Positions 1-12,401 of a stretch of 64,000 bases of DNA are shown piece after piece. The notes beneath the pieces are model-generated. The model made no database searches. It worked only from the letters and a program-made list of their open reading frames with translations, and had not been told where the DNA came from. The translations under genes and the position numbers were made by a program. The stretch comes from Gigantopelta aegis. Its lineage: Eukaryota > Mollusca > Gastropoda > Neomphalida > Peltospiridae. How positions within the stretch are numbered: the stretch's first letter is position 1; the number at the start of each line of letters is the position of its first letter. The stretch is from contig NC_054701.1 of the NCBI RefSeq assembly GCF_016097555.1, forward strand, positions 67,486,475 through 67,550,474. Reading direction: 5' to 3'.

Positions 1-872
1 ATGTCGACTGATAGAACATCTTCAGAAGCAAGAGGACACCGCCTAGGCCAACTTTGCGGGTGCACTGACGTAAAAACTGCCTTTGTGCCTTCCAGTTTTA
101 AACCTTTCCCGCACTGCAGCCCGCGGGGCGATGCCAATAATAACCTCCTATTTCGCGAAGCCCAATAGCACGACGGGACGGCTGAGCGAAAATTAGAGAG
201 TAACTCTTCACGGCAGAAAAAGAGTTCCGGGCGACGGTCTTTAAAAAATTGGAGAAAGAACGGAAGCAATCTCCTACGAAAAGGCTCAGATTTACCATTC
301 TAATCTTCGTGATGATTTTATTGCTGCAATTGGAGCAACAGACCCCCTGCGAGGACCCTTTGTCGTCTGCCGAGGTTCCCTATCGGAGCTAATCGTCTTC
401 AAGGCAGATTAACTAAACAAATTCTTCATGATGAGCGGCGAATGTTCTTTTCCCATCCGTGACCAAAAAGGCGCGTTCGGCGTTATAATTACCAACACGT
501 ATAGGGCGCATTGCCCGAGGTAGGAGCGGTATATGATAGAAGGGGAGGGTCCTTTCTCATGACTGACTCGTCGGAGGTTTTGGTTTTTTTGGGGGTGTTT
601 TTTTCCTCTGTAAATTAAGAAATAAAACACCTGTGTGTACTGGGAAGGGCATCTAGGAGCTCATTAGTGAGAAATGTGAGTCACAGTGATTTAAATGGGT
701 CATCGAGATTTTAAAAAAAATGTATACAAACGTCCAAAAACCAACTCGCACTATTTTATTGACGCAGACATTTTTATGCGTCACTGGAGTGATTGCAGGC
801 CTGTGTGACGGAGTCTCCGTGACTTCGCTAGTAATCTCATAGAGTTATTTCCCCTTCGCCACCGCAAAGGCG

Positions 873-913
<41 letters not shown>

Positions 914-1280
914 CAAAAGGCGCTATCCCTTACTAATTTCTACTGATGGGTGTACTGGTTGCAGTCTTCAACAAAGAAAGCTGACATAACGAATTTGCAG
1001 CTGGTGAAAGTAATAGAGTCAAATATCAGTGATAGCAACATTGTTTAGTGTATTAACCACGAACTATTTTAATGAGTCATTATTAATATTACCACAATAA
1101 ATGCAAGGAATGTTTACTTAATAATCGACTGATCTCACAAGCGTTGGAACCGGGGTTGGGGTTGGGTAGATGGAACTGGCCCGCAACTCTGAAGATAATA
1201 CATTGCCCACACCCCGGATGAAAGAGAATTAATGTACAGGTGCTCTCCACGCCTCCCAGTTGTTTGCATCTTCCGGGCTA
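1..1280. other. No gene recognised
   Basis: Unassigned sequence with short frames only. A poly-T tract lies at about 875-910. Nothing resembling a domain, tRNA or TIR pair was found. Confidence 0.5.
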
Positions 1281-1500
1281 GTTTTCGTTCCAGCCAGTGA
1301 ACCACGACTGGTATATCAAAGGCGATGGTATGTGCTATCCTGTCTGTGGAATGGTGTATTTAAAATATCCCTTGCTACTAACAGAAACATGTAGCGGGTT
1401 TCCTTTGTAAGACTATATGTCAAAATGACCAATGTTTGACATCCAATAGCCGATGATTATTAAATCAATGTGCTCTAGTGGTGTCGTTAAATAAAACACA
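1281..1500 (+). mobile_element. SINE fragment (first tail)
   Basis: 'tcgttccagccagtg' through 'gtgtcgttaaataaaacaca'; the head is missing. Confidence 0.85.
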
Positions 1501-1872
1501 TTTTTAATTTGGCATCTTCCAACACCTTTAGTTCTATGTTTAACGAGGACTAACTATTATACAACGAGATAGCGATGTTTCAAAGATCGACTATAATCGA
1601 ACATTGGTCGATTTGGCTCTACCGATGTGATGATCGATAGTAAAAATAAAAAATCGATTGTGTTGGAAAATGTTAACTGTATTTGTTTCTCCAGTTTAGA
1701 TGATGGAATTGATGTGAATGTATTGGGGTTTCATGTGCACTAAAGAAACAAGCTATTAAATAGTTATTAAAGGTAAAATTAGCGATTTGTAGGGTCTATG
1801 CCAGTAAACACGAAACTATTTTCACGGTGTTTATAATTCAAATCCTTCTTATGTTCATATAATTACAATCGA

Positions 1873-1874
<2 letters not shown>

Positions 1875-1949
<75 letters not shown>
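1875..1949. repeat. (TA)n microsatellite
   Basis: Uninterrupted (TA)n; similar tracts lie at 8838-8890, 41763-41850 and 50106-50175, and a poly-T at about 875-910. Confidence 0.95.
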
Positions 1950-1951
<2 letters not shown>

Positions 1952-2094
1952 CTAAAGTTATTCGGTTGCTACAAACCGATTTTAACCGATGATCGATGAT
2001 GAAATTCCAACCGATTTCCAATACTACAATAAGAATTAAATACTACAAAACAAAAGACACAAAAATTACACACGCACTGTGAAAGGAAGGAATG

Positions 2095-2230
2095 AAGGAA
2101 ATGTTTTATTTAACGACGCACTCAACCCATTTTATTTACGGTTATATAGCGTCAGTCTTATGGTTAAGGACCACACAGATATTGAGAGAGGAAACCCGCT
2201 GTCGCCAGTTCATGGGCGATCCTTTTCGAT
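2095..2230 (-). mobile_element. SINE 3' fragment (second tail)
   Basis: 'ggaaatgttttatttaacga' and 'cgcactcaacccattttatt', ending in 'cgataaatgaatgaatg'. Confidence 0.8.
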
Positions 2231-2512
2231 AAATGAATGAATGAATGAATGAATAAATGAATGAAGGAAGGAATAAGAAATCTGCAAGATTATTGCCTTT
2301 TTTTTCGTGAGAGTCTATACATAAAATGTATGGTGAATATGATGTTGATGGTCATGAAGATGATGATGATGATGATGTTGACTAGAAGAAGAGGAGGAAG
2401 ACTGGGGGAAGAGAAGGAGGAGCAAGACAAGAAGAAAAAGAAGAAAAGACGAGGTGGGTGAGGAGTAGGAAGGTTAAAATTTGTTTTGTTTAACGAGATC
2501 ACTAGACATTAA

Positions 2513-3239
2513 GAATCACCCCACCGAGACCCTAGATACGTAGCCCCACCACCTCATTTCCTGGTTCTAATCGCCCTCCAAAACCCATACATAATTCCGA
2601 CCAGCTCTATTTGTTAACACGGGATGTCTGTCAGCTGTCTACTCGCTCGCTCCTCTTCTTGGCGACCCGATAGAGAGCGAGCAACGCAATTGATTTTGTT
2701 AGTTTGATCCCCGGCGTTAGTCTCAGAAAATCTGATTTCAAGTTATCGCTCTCAACTTGAGTCGTAAAGACAGAATGGGCCTGTCGCCGTAATTGACTCC
2801 ATGGCATCGCAAGATTCTCAGTTTGATAACTGCTTTGTAAATTAATTTCGAAAATGGCCGAAGGGCCTAAAGCGCGGATTTCCCGCCAGATCGCCTCACG
2901 ATAGCTTGTTGTGGGTATCAGTTTCTTGTCCTCTGACATTCCTGGGAAACAATCCCAGATCATGATATGACGAACCGAGGCAAGATAATGTTCCAATAAA
3001 AATAATGATACTGAACGAGGAGTCCGCTGTGCCTAGTGTTAATATGTTCTGCATGGTTTCGTGTGTGGAGATACAGTCAAAGTCGGGGTTGCGAAACGAC
3101 ATGGCAGAAAGAATCACTTCAGGAATCATCAAATGTCCACGGCACCATCAAGCTTGCTTATCAGTCCCAGGAGTGGGTCCACCACCAGAAACAATTTCTG
3201 TGCAAAATTAAGCTTTTCACATAGGTGTCCAAGTAAAAT
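2513..3239. other. No gene recognised; one 121-codon frame on the minus strand
   Basis: A minus frame 2996-2631 starts MEHYLASVRHIMIWDCFPGM and has mixed composition, but I see no family motif and no splice partner. It may be chance or an old repeat. Confidence 0.3.
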
Positions 3240-3400
3240 CTATTATTGGATGTCAAATATTTGTTAATTCTGACGCGATGTCCTCACAGAAAACCCGCTA
3301 CATGTTTGCATTAGCAGCAAGGGCTCTTTTATATGCACATCCCCACACAAAAGGACATCACATACCACGGCCTTTGATATACCAATCGTGGTGCACTGGA
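3240..3400 (-). mobile_element. SINE fragment
   Basis: 'tattggatgtcaaatatttg', 'cttttatatgcacatcc' and 'ccaatcgtggtgcactgg'. Confidence 0.8.
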
Positions 3401-3423
3401 TTAGAAAACCTTAACAAAAACAT

Positions 3424-3865
3424 AAATATATTGAATATGTAATTATAGTTTTTCAAAAGTCTCTGTTAGTCGATATATCTAAATATTGGCATCAGCACTT
3501 GAAGGTGATTCCCTTAAATATATTGAATATGTAATTATAGTCTTTCAAAAGTCTCTGTTAGTCGAAATATCTAAATATTGGCATCAGCCACAGAGCAGCA
3601 TGTCTGTTTAATAAGGCAAATACATGTCTATAGCTGCCTATTGCTTAATTTATTAAGATTATTATGGCAACACTTGAAGGTGATTCCCTTAAATATATTG
3701 AATATGTAATTATAGTCTTTCAAAAGTCTCTGTTAGTCGAAATATCTAAATATTGGCATCAGCCACAGAGCAACATGTCTGTTTAATAAGGCAAATACAT
3801 GTCTATAGCTGCCTATTGCTTAATTTATTAAGATTATTATGGCAAAACCTGAAGGCGATTCCCTT
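3424..3865. repeat. 175-bp tandem repeat
   Basis: 'cacttgaaggtgattccctt' at 3496 and 3671, with a third start 'acctgaaggcgattccctt' at 3847; the offset is 175 bases. A partial unit precedes at 3424. Confidence 0.9.
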
Positions 3866-4137
3866 AAGTGGCAAACACTAATTTATAGACACTAAGCGTA
3901 TTTTTCACGATTAGAGCCATTTCTAAAAATTAAAATCAGACATTAATTATATTTTATTGTTTAGATTATCAATTTCCGTACATCCGAAGTGTTTCTGGTC
4001 ATCCTGATGTTTCTAATATCACAAAATGTATTTTTAAAAATACTTTTAAAATCGCACGTACCTGTGAGATATAAGAAGCTCTAGTCTTATTTATTTATTT
4101 ATTTATTTATTTATTATTATTGTCATCATCACCATCA

Positions 4138-4198
<61 letters not shown>

Positions 4199-4340
4199 GG
4201 GGGGGGGGGGGGGAGGGGGATGTATGGTATATTTTTGTTTCATTCTGTTTATAAGTAAAATATATTACAGGTTTGTTAACTAACCAAACTTAATAGTGCC
4301 AATTTTCACAAATTGAAACTGGGGTCTATGACTTTAAAAC
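3866..4340. mobile_element. Degenerate copy of the TTAA MITE, split by microsatellites
   Basis: It shares 'ttattgtttagattat', 'tccgtacatccgaagtgttt' and 'ggtcatcctgatgtttctaa' with 50921-51295. In the middle are (TTTA)n, (TTA)n, (TA)n, poly-T and poly-G (about 4090-4215). The right side resumes 'ttacaggtttgttaac'. Confidence 0.65.
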
Positions 4341-4435
4341 AAACCACTACATAATACAGGCGGTGCAACGAGCAGGCTTGACCGTACTCCGTACCCAGCC
4401 TGCACCCCTACACAAATGGGAGCCCGTTCGCCTAT

Positions 4436-4662
4436 GGAAGGAAGGAAATGTTTTATTTAACGACACACTCCACACATTTTATTTACGGTTATAATATGAC
4501 GTCAGACATAATGGTTAAAGGCCACAGAGATATTGAGAGGAAACCCACTGTCGGCACTTCATGGGCTGCTCTTTTAGATTAGCAGCATGGAATCTTTTAT
4601 ATGCACCATCCCACAGACAGGATAGTACATACCATGGCCTTTGTTACACCGGTTGTGGAGAG
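4436..4662 (-). mobile_element. SINE fragment (second tail)
   Basis: 'gaaggaaggaaatgttttat' tail and body to 'ttacaccggttgtggag'; the head is missing. Confidence 0.85.
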
Positions 4663-5607
4663 TACGCCTATGGTACTCCATACAGTTACAGTTTATTATT
4701 TCTGTGAATCACAATCTCCACTAATCGTATCACATACTGCGTGAACCTATTAACACGTTTAAATCTGTTACGATTCGCTGAGGATGTATTAAACTGACGC
4801 TCATGGGGCAACAAGTTACTGCAGTGGTGTCTCTGTTATCATTTCTATGCACATCCCGCAGACAATAAATCTTGAAATATGATTCGTACATCAATTTTCT
4901 AGATTGATTTTTAAACAACACTACGCTGTGAGAAGATTGCTGTTGAGTAACGGTGTTTTGACTTTAGTAATTTATCACCGTGGGGCGTACATTTGTGGCA
5001 TGATATGAGGGTTTGTAATCAAGATAATATTACAGAGGACAAACATTGTGAAAATCAGCATCGAGCTAGTGGAATGCTAGTGGAAAGTCATTCACATAAA
5101 TTAAGTTCAGAGCGATACATAACAAAGGCAAACCAAAAAGATTACAATTCAGTATTCGGTTTTTATACATTGATATAGACAGCCGTAAAGGTACTGAAGG
5201 GCCGTAGGAACCGGGGGCGAGGATCCTGTCCCCCACTTGAGTACAAAAAGTTATCTATTTTTTGTCCGTCCCTATATAAATAACGGTAAAAATCTGGCTT
5301 GTGCCTACTCCACTACAGGTTGTGCCCCCTCAACAGGGATTGTGCCCTCCTCCCCCCCCCCCCCCCCATTTCAGATGTCTTTCCTATGGGCCTGTTCAGC
5401 TATAGTAATTCTGTCCAAATCTAAGATCCTGCTTGTAAATTTTGTTCATCTAATCATGTGATTTTATTTGCTATCTGTATACTAATCTACAAATTTGTGA
5501 AATACACCACATTAAAAAAAAAAAAATTAATAAGAAAAAAATAAAAAAAAATAAAAATAAAAAAAAAAAAAAAAATTCAACTGTAATCGGGATTGATCAT
5601 GTCATAT

Positions 5608-5803
5608 CAGGCCAGAGTGTTTAACGTGCACATTCAGAGCAAACTGTTGTAGCGGACGCCTGTCCTGGACATAGGTGCGGCCTCGGCTGGCTCCTCCGTC
5701 CAGGACAGAAAGGGGTGGGGTGGGTTGGATGGGGGATCGCCTGCACTGGCAGGTGCAAGGGAGCACCAGCAGTCCGACCGGGGCCGGTAACAGACGGAGG
5801 GTG
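5608..5803 (-). mobile_element. GC-rich dispersed repeat (SINE-like), copy 1
   Basis: 'gcctgtcctggacataggtg', 'ctccgtccaggacag', 'gcactggcaggtgcaaggga' and 'cagtccgaccggggccggta' recur in the opposite orientation at 61912-62105. The ends are not defined; the strand is arbitrary relative to copy 2. Confidence 0.65.
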
Positions 5804-6708
5804 GTTTGGTGCTATGGAATTTGGAATGTCCCGTAGGATTATAGCCAAAGAGAAATGCGAGATTGATTGACTGAAACATATTTTATTGATTTAGAAAAAT
5901 AAGTGGATTAGGCACAGGTTTTCCTACTTACTAGGTGTTCCCCATATTACCTACACAATCACGACAGTGCTATATTTATGCAACTTAAAATGCGGACAGA
6001 AATGAATATTACTGAAAGAAAGGAAGAAAGAAAAAGATAAGAAAGAAAAGAAAAAGAAAAGAAAAGAAAAGTTATGTCTATAGTTAGTCGAAGTATCACA
6101 CACACACACACACGCACGCACGCACGCACGCACGCGAGCGCACGCAAATGACTCGAAAACAATTGATACAAAAAACACAATATTATCACAGCCTATAACT
6201 ATCTTGAGCTATTGACATAACTGACAACCAAAAACATACAGAAATGATTATACCAAGCTATCTCATGGTCCATTCCTTGACGTGGTGAGGTAGCTTTCAT
6301 GTCTCAATGACTCGGAGAGTTATGCCACCCTGGTAGGGTCACCCAAGCTGGACAAGTCAAAAGGTAGAGACTAGACTAATATGCACTGGACAGACAGAGG
6401 ATGTGAGTCAAGAAAGACAACTGTCTAGGAAAAGCAAACTCCAAAATCAAAAATGGGCTGGAGAGGCTCAGAATCCTAGTAAGGAAACTCTCCTAGGAGA
6501 AGTAAAACTGCAAACTCAAACGAAGTCCAATGATGTCAAGAGTACAGAAGCTATGCATTAGCATTAGCGTGGAAAGCGAAAGGAAATGTCTGTACATGCA
6601 CCAAGCTCTATGATCATGCAACAGATGGATATATCGAAGTGGTGTCGTCCCCATGGACCACAGCGTTTTTTATCACACAACAGGACTCCAAATCTAAAGC
6701 ATGATCAA

Positions 6709-6713
<5 letters not shown>

Positions 6714-6793
<80 letters not shown>

Positions 6794-6822
6794 CATACAT
6801 ACATACATACATACATACATAC
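6714..6822. repeat. (TA)n and (CATA)n microsatellite
   Basis: (TA)n 6714-6788, then (CATA)n to the start of the element at 6823. Confidence 0.95.
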
Positions 6823-7491
6823 ACAGTCAAACCTGTCTTAAGCGGTCACAAAAGGAGTAGATAAAAGTGGCCGCTTAAGACAGGTGGCCGCTGAGTATAG
6901 GTTGCCACATATATAGTCTTTAAAACATTTGTTGTTGTTCCTTGTTTTACCGTCTGTACTGCTAATCAACGGATGTGTGCTTCACAGTTGACTATAAATC
7001 AACTTTTGACATGTCGTCTCCTTCAGAAATAATGCAAATAGAATGTATTAAATTAACCGTTCTCAACCAGTTTGTTTTCTTTTTCCATTTAATTATTGAA
7101 TTCCTACTTCATGCGGTTTTACAAATGTCAAGCGTAGCCTGCCCAGAGGCAATTAGATGCATCCCAGTCATACTTTCTTAACTGATACACAGTGGAGATG
7201 TCGGGACTGAATGAGTACTAGTATTCCCGAAGGTGTGAAGATCGGTTAATTGCTGCACCTTGTCGCTGTTGTTAAAATATCCCTTTTATATAACAGTAAA
7301 ACTTTACTGTGGCCGCTTAATACAGGTATTTTAGCGATTTGGAATCCGATTTAGGTGGCCGCTGGCCGCGTAAGACAGGTGACCGCTTATTACAGGTGCA
7401 TTTACATTATAAATCGTTTGGGAGGAAAAAAGTGGCGGCTTACGGCAGTTGACCGCTAAGTACAGGTGACCGCTTGGACAGGTTTGACTGT
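6823..7491. mobile_element. Non-autonomous DNA transposon with TIR ACAGTCAAACCTGTC
   Basis: The ends are acagtcaaacctgtcttaag and rc acagtcaaacctgtccaagc. Near both ends a motif like gtggccgcttaagacagg recurs several times in both orientations. No transposase is seen. CAGT.AAACC ends recall pogo/Tigger-like elements, which is inference. The flanking dinucleotides are CA and TA, so a TA duplication is only approximate. Confidence 0.7.
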
Positions 7492-8221
7492 ATATACATT
7501 GTACGCAGAAGAAGAAAGAAGATTATACCAAGAAAGAAACTGTGCATTTCAATCAAAGGTATGGTATGATGTTTTAGATGCTTATCTACTTTGAATGGTT
7601 AACTGTGTAATAAAGTAAAGTGAAAACAAAGAAAGAAAGAAGCCGTGGTAATATTGTCTGGTTCTACCACCGGTACCCGAGCACCTCGTGTCAATTATTT
7701 TGTTGACCTTTTGCAATCTAACTGCAATAACATTTTCCAGTTAACTTTGAAAATGTTAAATATCTCTTCTTTTTACAATTATTATAAAATAGACAGAAGA
7801 GTTGCCTCTTATTGTGATAGTTTGTTGCAGCATCGTTTTTCTCCTTATTCATGAGGTCAGTTTTAACATTTAGCACATTTAGCATATTTAGCATATTTAC
7901 ATTACAGAGTAGTAAAATACACGTATAATTCAATAAAAACACATATATACAGGAGCACGCAAATGAAAAAAATTCAAAAGTTTACTCGGAATGTGAGAGT
8001 TAAAAAACAGGAATCCCTGTCTACTGGTTAACATAAATAATCGCATCCTCTCTCCAAATACCTCCCACACCAGCGTGTGCACATCACCCCCCCAAAAAAA
8101 AACACCACCCCACCCCCAAAACAACCCCCCCCCACCCCCAAAAAAAAACCAAAAAAAAAAAAAAACCCCACCCTCCATTACCACAACGAAAAACTAAACC
8201 AACTACGGAACAAATCTCCAT

Positions 8222-8466
8222 TTTTCATGTTCGGGCTGTACATAACGAAATCCCGAACATCGCCCGAAGACAAAAACAGATAGGCCTACCGAATGTTAAT
8301 GCGATTTTTTCTAAAAAATATTTTTCCTACATTTATTTTTTAACATATATAAATGCATCGTGTTGAGGTGTAACATTGTGCCAAATATGAACAATGTAAA
8401 CCTCGGCATTAACATTCGGGCTTTGTTTTTGTCGCCGGGCGACGTTCGGGCTCCGGGCTGCAAATA
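8222..8466. mobile_element. MITE / foldback element next to the P2X7-like fragment
   Basis: The left arm about 8227-8303 ('cccgaacatcgcccgaagac', 'gaatgttaatgcg') is repeated inverted in the right arm about 8390-8466 ('cattaacattcgggctttg', 'cgccgggcgacgttcgggct'). Confidence 0.65.
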
Positions 8467-8661
8467 GGCAGACCGCATTTGGCTCGACGGATCATCATCG
8501 GTGTAATCTGGTTCAAACTGATAGGCAAGTACCCCTAACGGATTTTCTCCTTCTTCCTCACCAGTCGAGATAGCATTAGAATAAATAGATAAATGCGACA
8601 AGTCCGAAATGTCCGATAAGAATGAGCTATTTTCCGAAGAATCATTACATGTTGTCGCCAT
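8467..8661 (-). pseudogene. Possible N-terminus of a P2X7-like zinc-finger gene, cut by a MITE
   Basis: About 65 codons starting MATTCNDSSENSSFLSDISD, then an acidic stretch and GVLAYQFEPDYTDDDPSSQM. Multi-copy invertebrate proteins labelled P2X purinoceptor 7-like often begin with an acidic, Ser-rich leader and a G[VI].PY.FEP motif; this looks similar, from memory only. The frame then runs into an inverted repeat (8222-8466). The rest of such a gene, a C-terminal zinc-binding domain, is not found nearby. It could be an exon, a retrocopy fragment or chance. Confidence 0.35.
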
Positions 8662-8832
8662 GCTAACCTACTAATGAATGAGTGGAATTCACCGGATGCT
8701 AAGTCACAGGTCAGATGCGGGTCAAATCGACTGGATCAGTGTTTTTTCCCCCGAGCGTTTTACAAAAAGTCGCTTTGTTAATAATTGGGGTTGTATTTTT
8801 GTTTTTTTATCTTTAATAATGTAATCTTTATG

Positions 8833-8892
<60 letters not shown>

Positions 8893-8928
8893 TGTGTATT
8901 AATAATGTGCCATGATTGTGGACCTTTA

Positions 8929-9182
8929 AACATTTGATAACTTTGACATGTCTTAGAGAGGAAACCCGCTTATTTTTCAGCTGATAATTTTGACATAGTC
9001 TTAGAGAGGAAACCCGCTACATTTTTGAACTAGTAGCAAAGGATCTTTTATATACACCATCCCACAGACAGGATAGCACATACCACGGCCTTTGATATAC
9101 CAGTCGTGGTGCACTGGCTGGCAAAGAGAAATAGCTCAATGGGCCCAGTGACGGGGATCGATCCCAGACCGACCCAGAGAAG
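8929..9182 (-). mobile_element. SINE fragment with a partial internal repeat
   Basis: 'gtcttagagaggaaacccgc' occurs twice (8951, 8998); the body reaches the B-box region 'gatcgatcccagaccga'. Confidence 0.82.
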
Positions 9183-9950
9183 ACCCTTCACAAGTATAAT
9201 ATTATTACCGTGACATGATAGTTTTTTTTCCCCACTGCACCATCACCAATTAGGTTAGCCTAGGTACGGCCAAACCTCATCAGCATTTCGTGATTCTTCA
9301 GTCATTAACGTCCGACGTTTGCCCTACATTTTTGTCTTCCGTTTCGGATCCATGCGTCGGGTCACTTTCACCAATCACGTTTCGTCGTTCCAGTTTGAGC
9401 AGACGAACAAAACATTTGCACAATAAGCCAGCAATTTGTCCTTTTTGTCCGCAAATTAGATAATGGAATAACAATTAGCAGCAAGGCCGTGCACGAGGAG
9501 AGGATAGCTCTGAAGAATATATCGGCACTTAAATGCTCATTACTCGTTTGTTCGCGGCACTTGGACCAAAAGCCCTACAACATTTTTACCGCATTGTCAT
9601 GGCAGACGGGCACGGGCTTGTCGACCTTTTGGACAATATTGGCGAATGTTCTAATAAAACATTGTCCATTTAAGTAATTATCCAGTCTTTAGCATCCAGT
9701 TCGTCTCAACTGAGGTGTCACGCGTTCGAAGCCATTATTCTATTAGCGATTCCATTTGAAAGCACGTTTCCTTTGCCGTTTGACGTTAGTCTTGGCCCAG
9801 AAATAAACCGTTCTGGCATGGCTGTGCGGAATTAAAAACACTCTGGCCCATCAAACGGCAACTGATCCCAAATAGAGTTGGTCGATACATTTGCATCGAA
9901 TCCTTTGGCGGCACGAAAAAAGACAGTTGATATTTAAATCCTCAGTACTT
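9183..9950. other. No gene recognised
   Basis: Mixed-composition DNA without repeats or motifs that I can name. Confidence 0.5.
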
Positions 9951-9954
9951 TGGC

Positions 9955-10230
9955 GGGTTGTTAAACATACTTTGTAGGCCGCTCGAGTCCTTACTTCAGG
10001 GTTCCTAACAAAAACATTTTGACATTGTTTCCGCAATGTCCTGTTTAAAAAAAATCAAAAACAAAAACAAAAACAAACTATCTTGCTGGAGCGTGTTTTT
10101 AAACATACTCTAGAAGCAGGTTGAGCTCTTACTTCAGAGTTCCTAACAAAAACGTTTTGAAATGAATTTTGCAATGTCCTGTTTACAAAAACAAAACAAA
10201 TACAAAAATAAAGACAAAGTATCTTGCTGC
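9955..10230. repeat. Degenerate tandem duplication, about 143 bp
   Basis: 'ttcctaacaaaaacatttt' (about 10000) and 'ttcctaacaaaaacgtttt' (about 10139), both followed by 'gcaatgtcctgttta' and A-rich runs. Confidence 0.75.
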
Positions 10231-11430
10231 TAATAAAAAATAGTAATGGCGGCAGCGAGTTTCACTTTTAGACCTGCAGGTAGATAGAGGTTCACGGAAT
10301 CGACCACTAGTTTGCCAAATGCCAATGTCGTTCAGATTTTCAAACTATATTCTTATTATCCATTGTTTTCACATCTTTCAATCTAATAGCTTTATAAACT
10401 CTACCTCATCGGTTAGGACTTGTTACTCAGATAATTAAATATGCCCTTCTTTCGCATTTTATCCCATAAAAAAAATCCGACCTTGACTTATATTATACTT
10501 CCTTTGACCTATATGTCTTAGTACCCCCTATTTTTAAACAATAACTGATAATAAAGTTAACTCCATGTTATTTAGTTTTTTGTTTTTCAGAGTTAACCTG
10601 TAGTATGATTATTACTGAATGCACCAGCCACGGTTCATTGTTCGCTTTGTGAAAAAAGACTGCGAACTTGGACATTTGATAGTCTCGGTCCCACCCAGAC
10701 TCTTGTGCGACTTTGTGCCACCGTGACTAGATATACGAGGATACCCCATCCGCAGAAGTTGCTACATCTGTAGCAGACGCGTACCACCTTTTCCCGCCAC
10801 GCCCACCTTTCATCCCGAGCGCGCCACACGTGCATTAGCAGCACGCGACAAGGTGAAATAAATCAACGGACGAGAAAAGGGCCAAGCAATCAGCGTCATT
10901 TCTGGCAGACGAGAAGTGCGCGCATTAGCAATGAAGATCTTAACTCGGGAATGGGAGAAAGCATCACTTCCTTCCCACCGTGTCAATTTTCCAGTAATTT
11001 GATCGCATTTCCACGTCAAACATGTGATCACTTTAGAAGTTAATAAACATCAACTGGACGAAAAGGGACAATCTTCTTCTTCATCCCCCCTAATAACATC
11101 TGACCACTATTAGTATTAAAGCCATTTCATTACCCTTTTTTTCTGTACTAGAAGATAATAAAACTTGTTGAAAAGCGGTCACGCATGTAAAGCTAATCTT
11201 CCTTTCACTTAAAAGTGCCTTCTTTAAAAGCAGTTGACCTACCGAAAGGCAGAGTCTCGCGGGCCACGTGACTTGAAATATACCATTTCTGTACGTCTCT
11301 CTTTAATACTGTCTACCATACCAAAACCGTTTTGTAAACTCTTTAAATATGAATAAACTATGTTAGTTGATCAATTCAGCTAGTTGATATGTTGTTACAC
11401 AATTTGGTACGTCAACTTTTGTGATACCCT
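10231..11430. other. No gene recognised
   Basis: Includes a somewhat GC-richer stretch (10620-11030). No coding signature or repeat family was recognised. Confidence 0.5.
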
Positions 11431-11564
11431 GCCTATAAAGTTAAAGTTAAAGTTAAAGATGAAGTTAAAGTCAAAATTAAAGTTCAGGTTAAAGTTAAAG
11501 TTGAATTCAAATTTTAAGTTTAAGTTTAAGGTTAAGGTTAAGGTTAAGGTAAAACTATTTTATG

Positions 11565-11962
11565 GTTAAAATTAAAGATTGTTTAATGACACCACTAGAG
11601 AACATTAATTTGTTAATCACTGTGCCAAATAAAAGTCAAACTTTTGGTTTTTCTGACATATACTCTTCAGATGATACCTGCTACATTTCACCGTTAGCAC
11701 CTTCGTCGATCCTCGTTCCAACCAGTGCACCACGACTGGTATTTCAAAGGCCGTGGTATGTGCCATCCTATCTATGGGATGGCGCATATAAAAGATCCCT
11801 TGTTACAAATGGACAGATGTAGCAGGTTTTCTTTCTAAGACTACATGTTTACCATCCTAGAGCCGATGATTAATAAATCAAAGTTCTCTAGTGGTTTCGT
11901 TAAACAAAACGAACTTTGACTTTAGGCGACCGCTCTACCGACTGAGCTAAATCCCGCCCCTT
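11565..11962 (+). mobile_element. Cluster of three SINE pieces in mixed orientation
   Basis: A minus tail at 11565-11625 ('ttgtttaatgacaccactag'), a plus body at about 11700-11925 ('cgttccaaccagtgcaccac'), and a minus head of the second head type at 11932-11962 ('gactgagctaaatcccgccc'). It is preceded by a 'gttaaagttaaag' run from about 11430. Confidence 0.75.
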
Positions 11963-12098
11963 GCTTTTTTTCACATTTATTTGTAACTACAAATTGATCC
12001 ATCCCAAACATAATATTTGCATAAATAACTCTGGAATATCGAACATTGTAATGTGTAAACAAAGTCGCGTTTAATGTGACTGGAATGCTATCTTACCA

Positions 12099-12401
12099 AG
12101 GGCGGGACATAGCCCTGTGGTAAAGCGCTCGCTTGATGCGCGGTCGGTCTGGGATCGATCCCTGTCGATGGGCTCATTGGGTTATATCTCGTTCCAGGCA
12201 GTGCACCACAACTGGACAAAGGCCGTGGTATGTGCTTTCCTGTCTGTGGGAAAGTGCATATAAAAGATCCCTTGCTTCATTAGGAAAAATGTAGCGTGAT
12301 TCCTCTGATGACTACGATTCAGAATTACCAAATGTTTGACATCCAATAGCCAATGATTAATTAATCAATGTGCTCCAGTGGTGTCGTTAAACAAAACAAA
12401 C
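12099..12401 (+). mobile_element. Full-length SINE, first head type
   Basis: gggcgggacatagccctgtg head, 'cgcggtcggtctgggatcga' B-box region, central 'cagtgcaccacaactgg', tail gtcgttaaacaaaacaaac. Confidence 0.9.
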
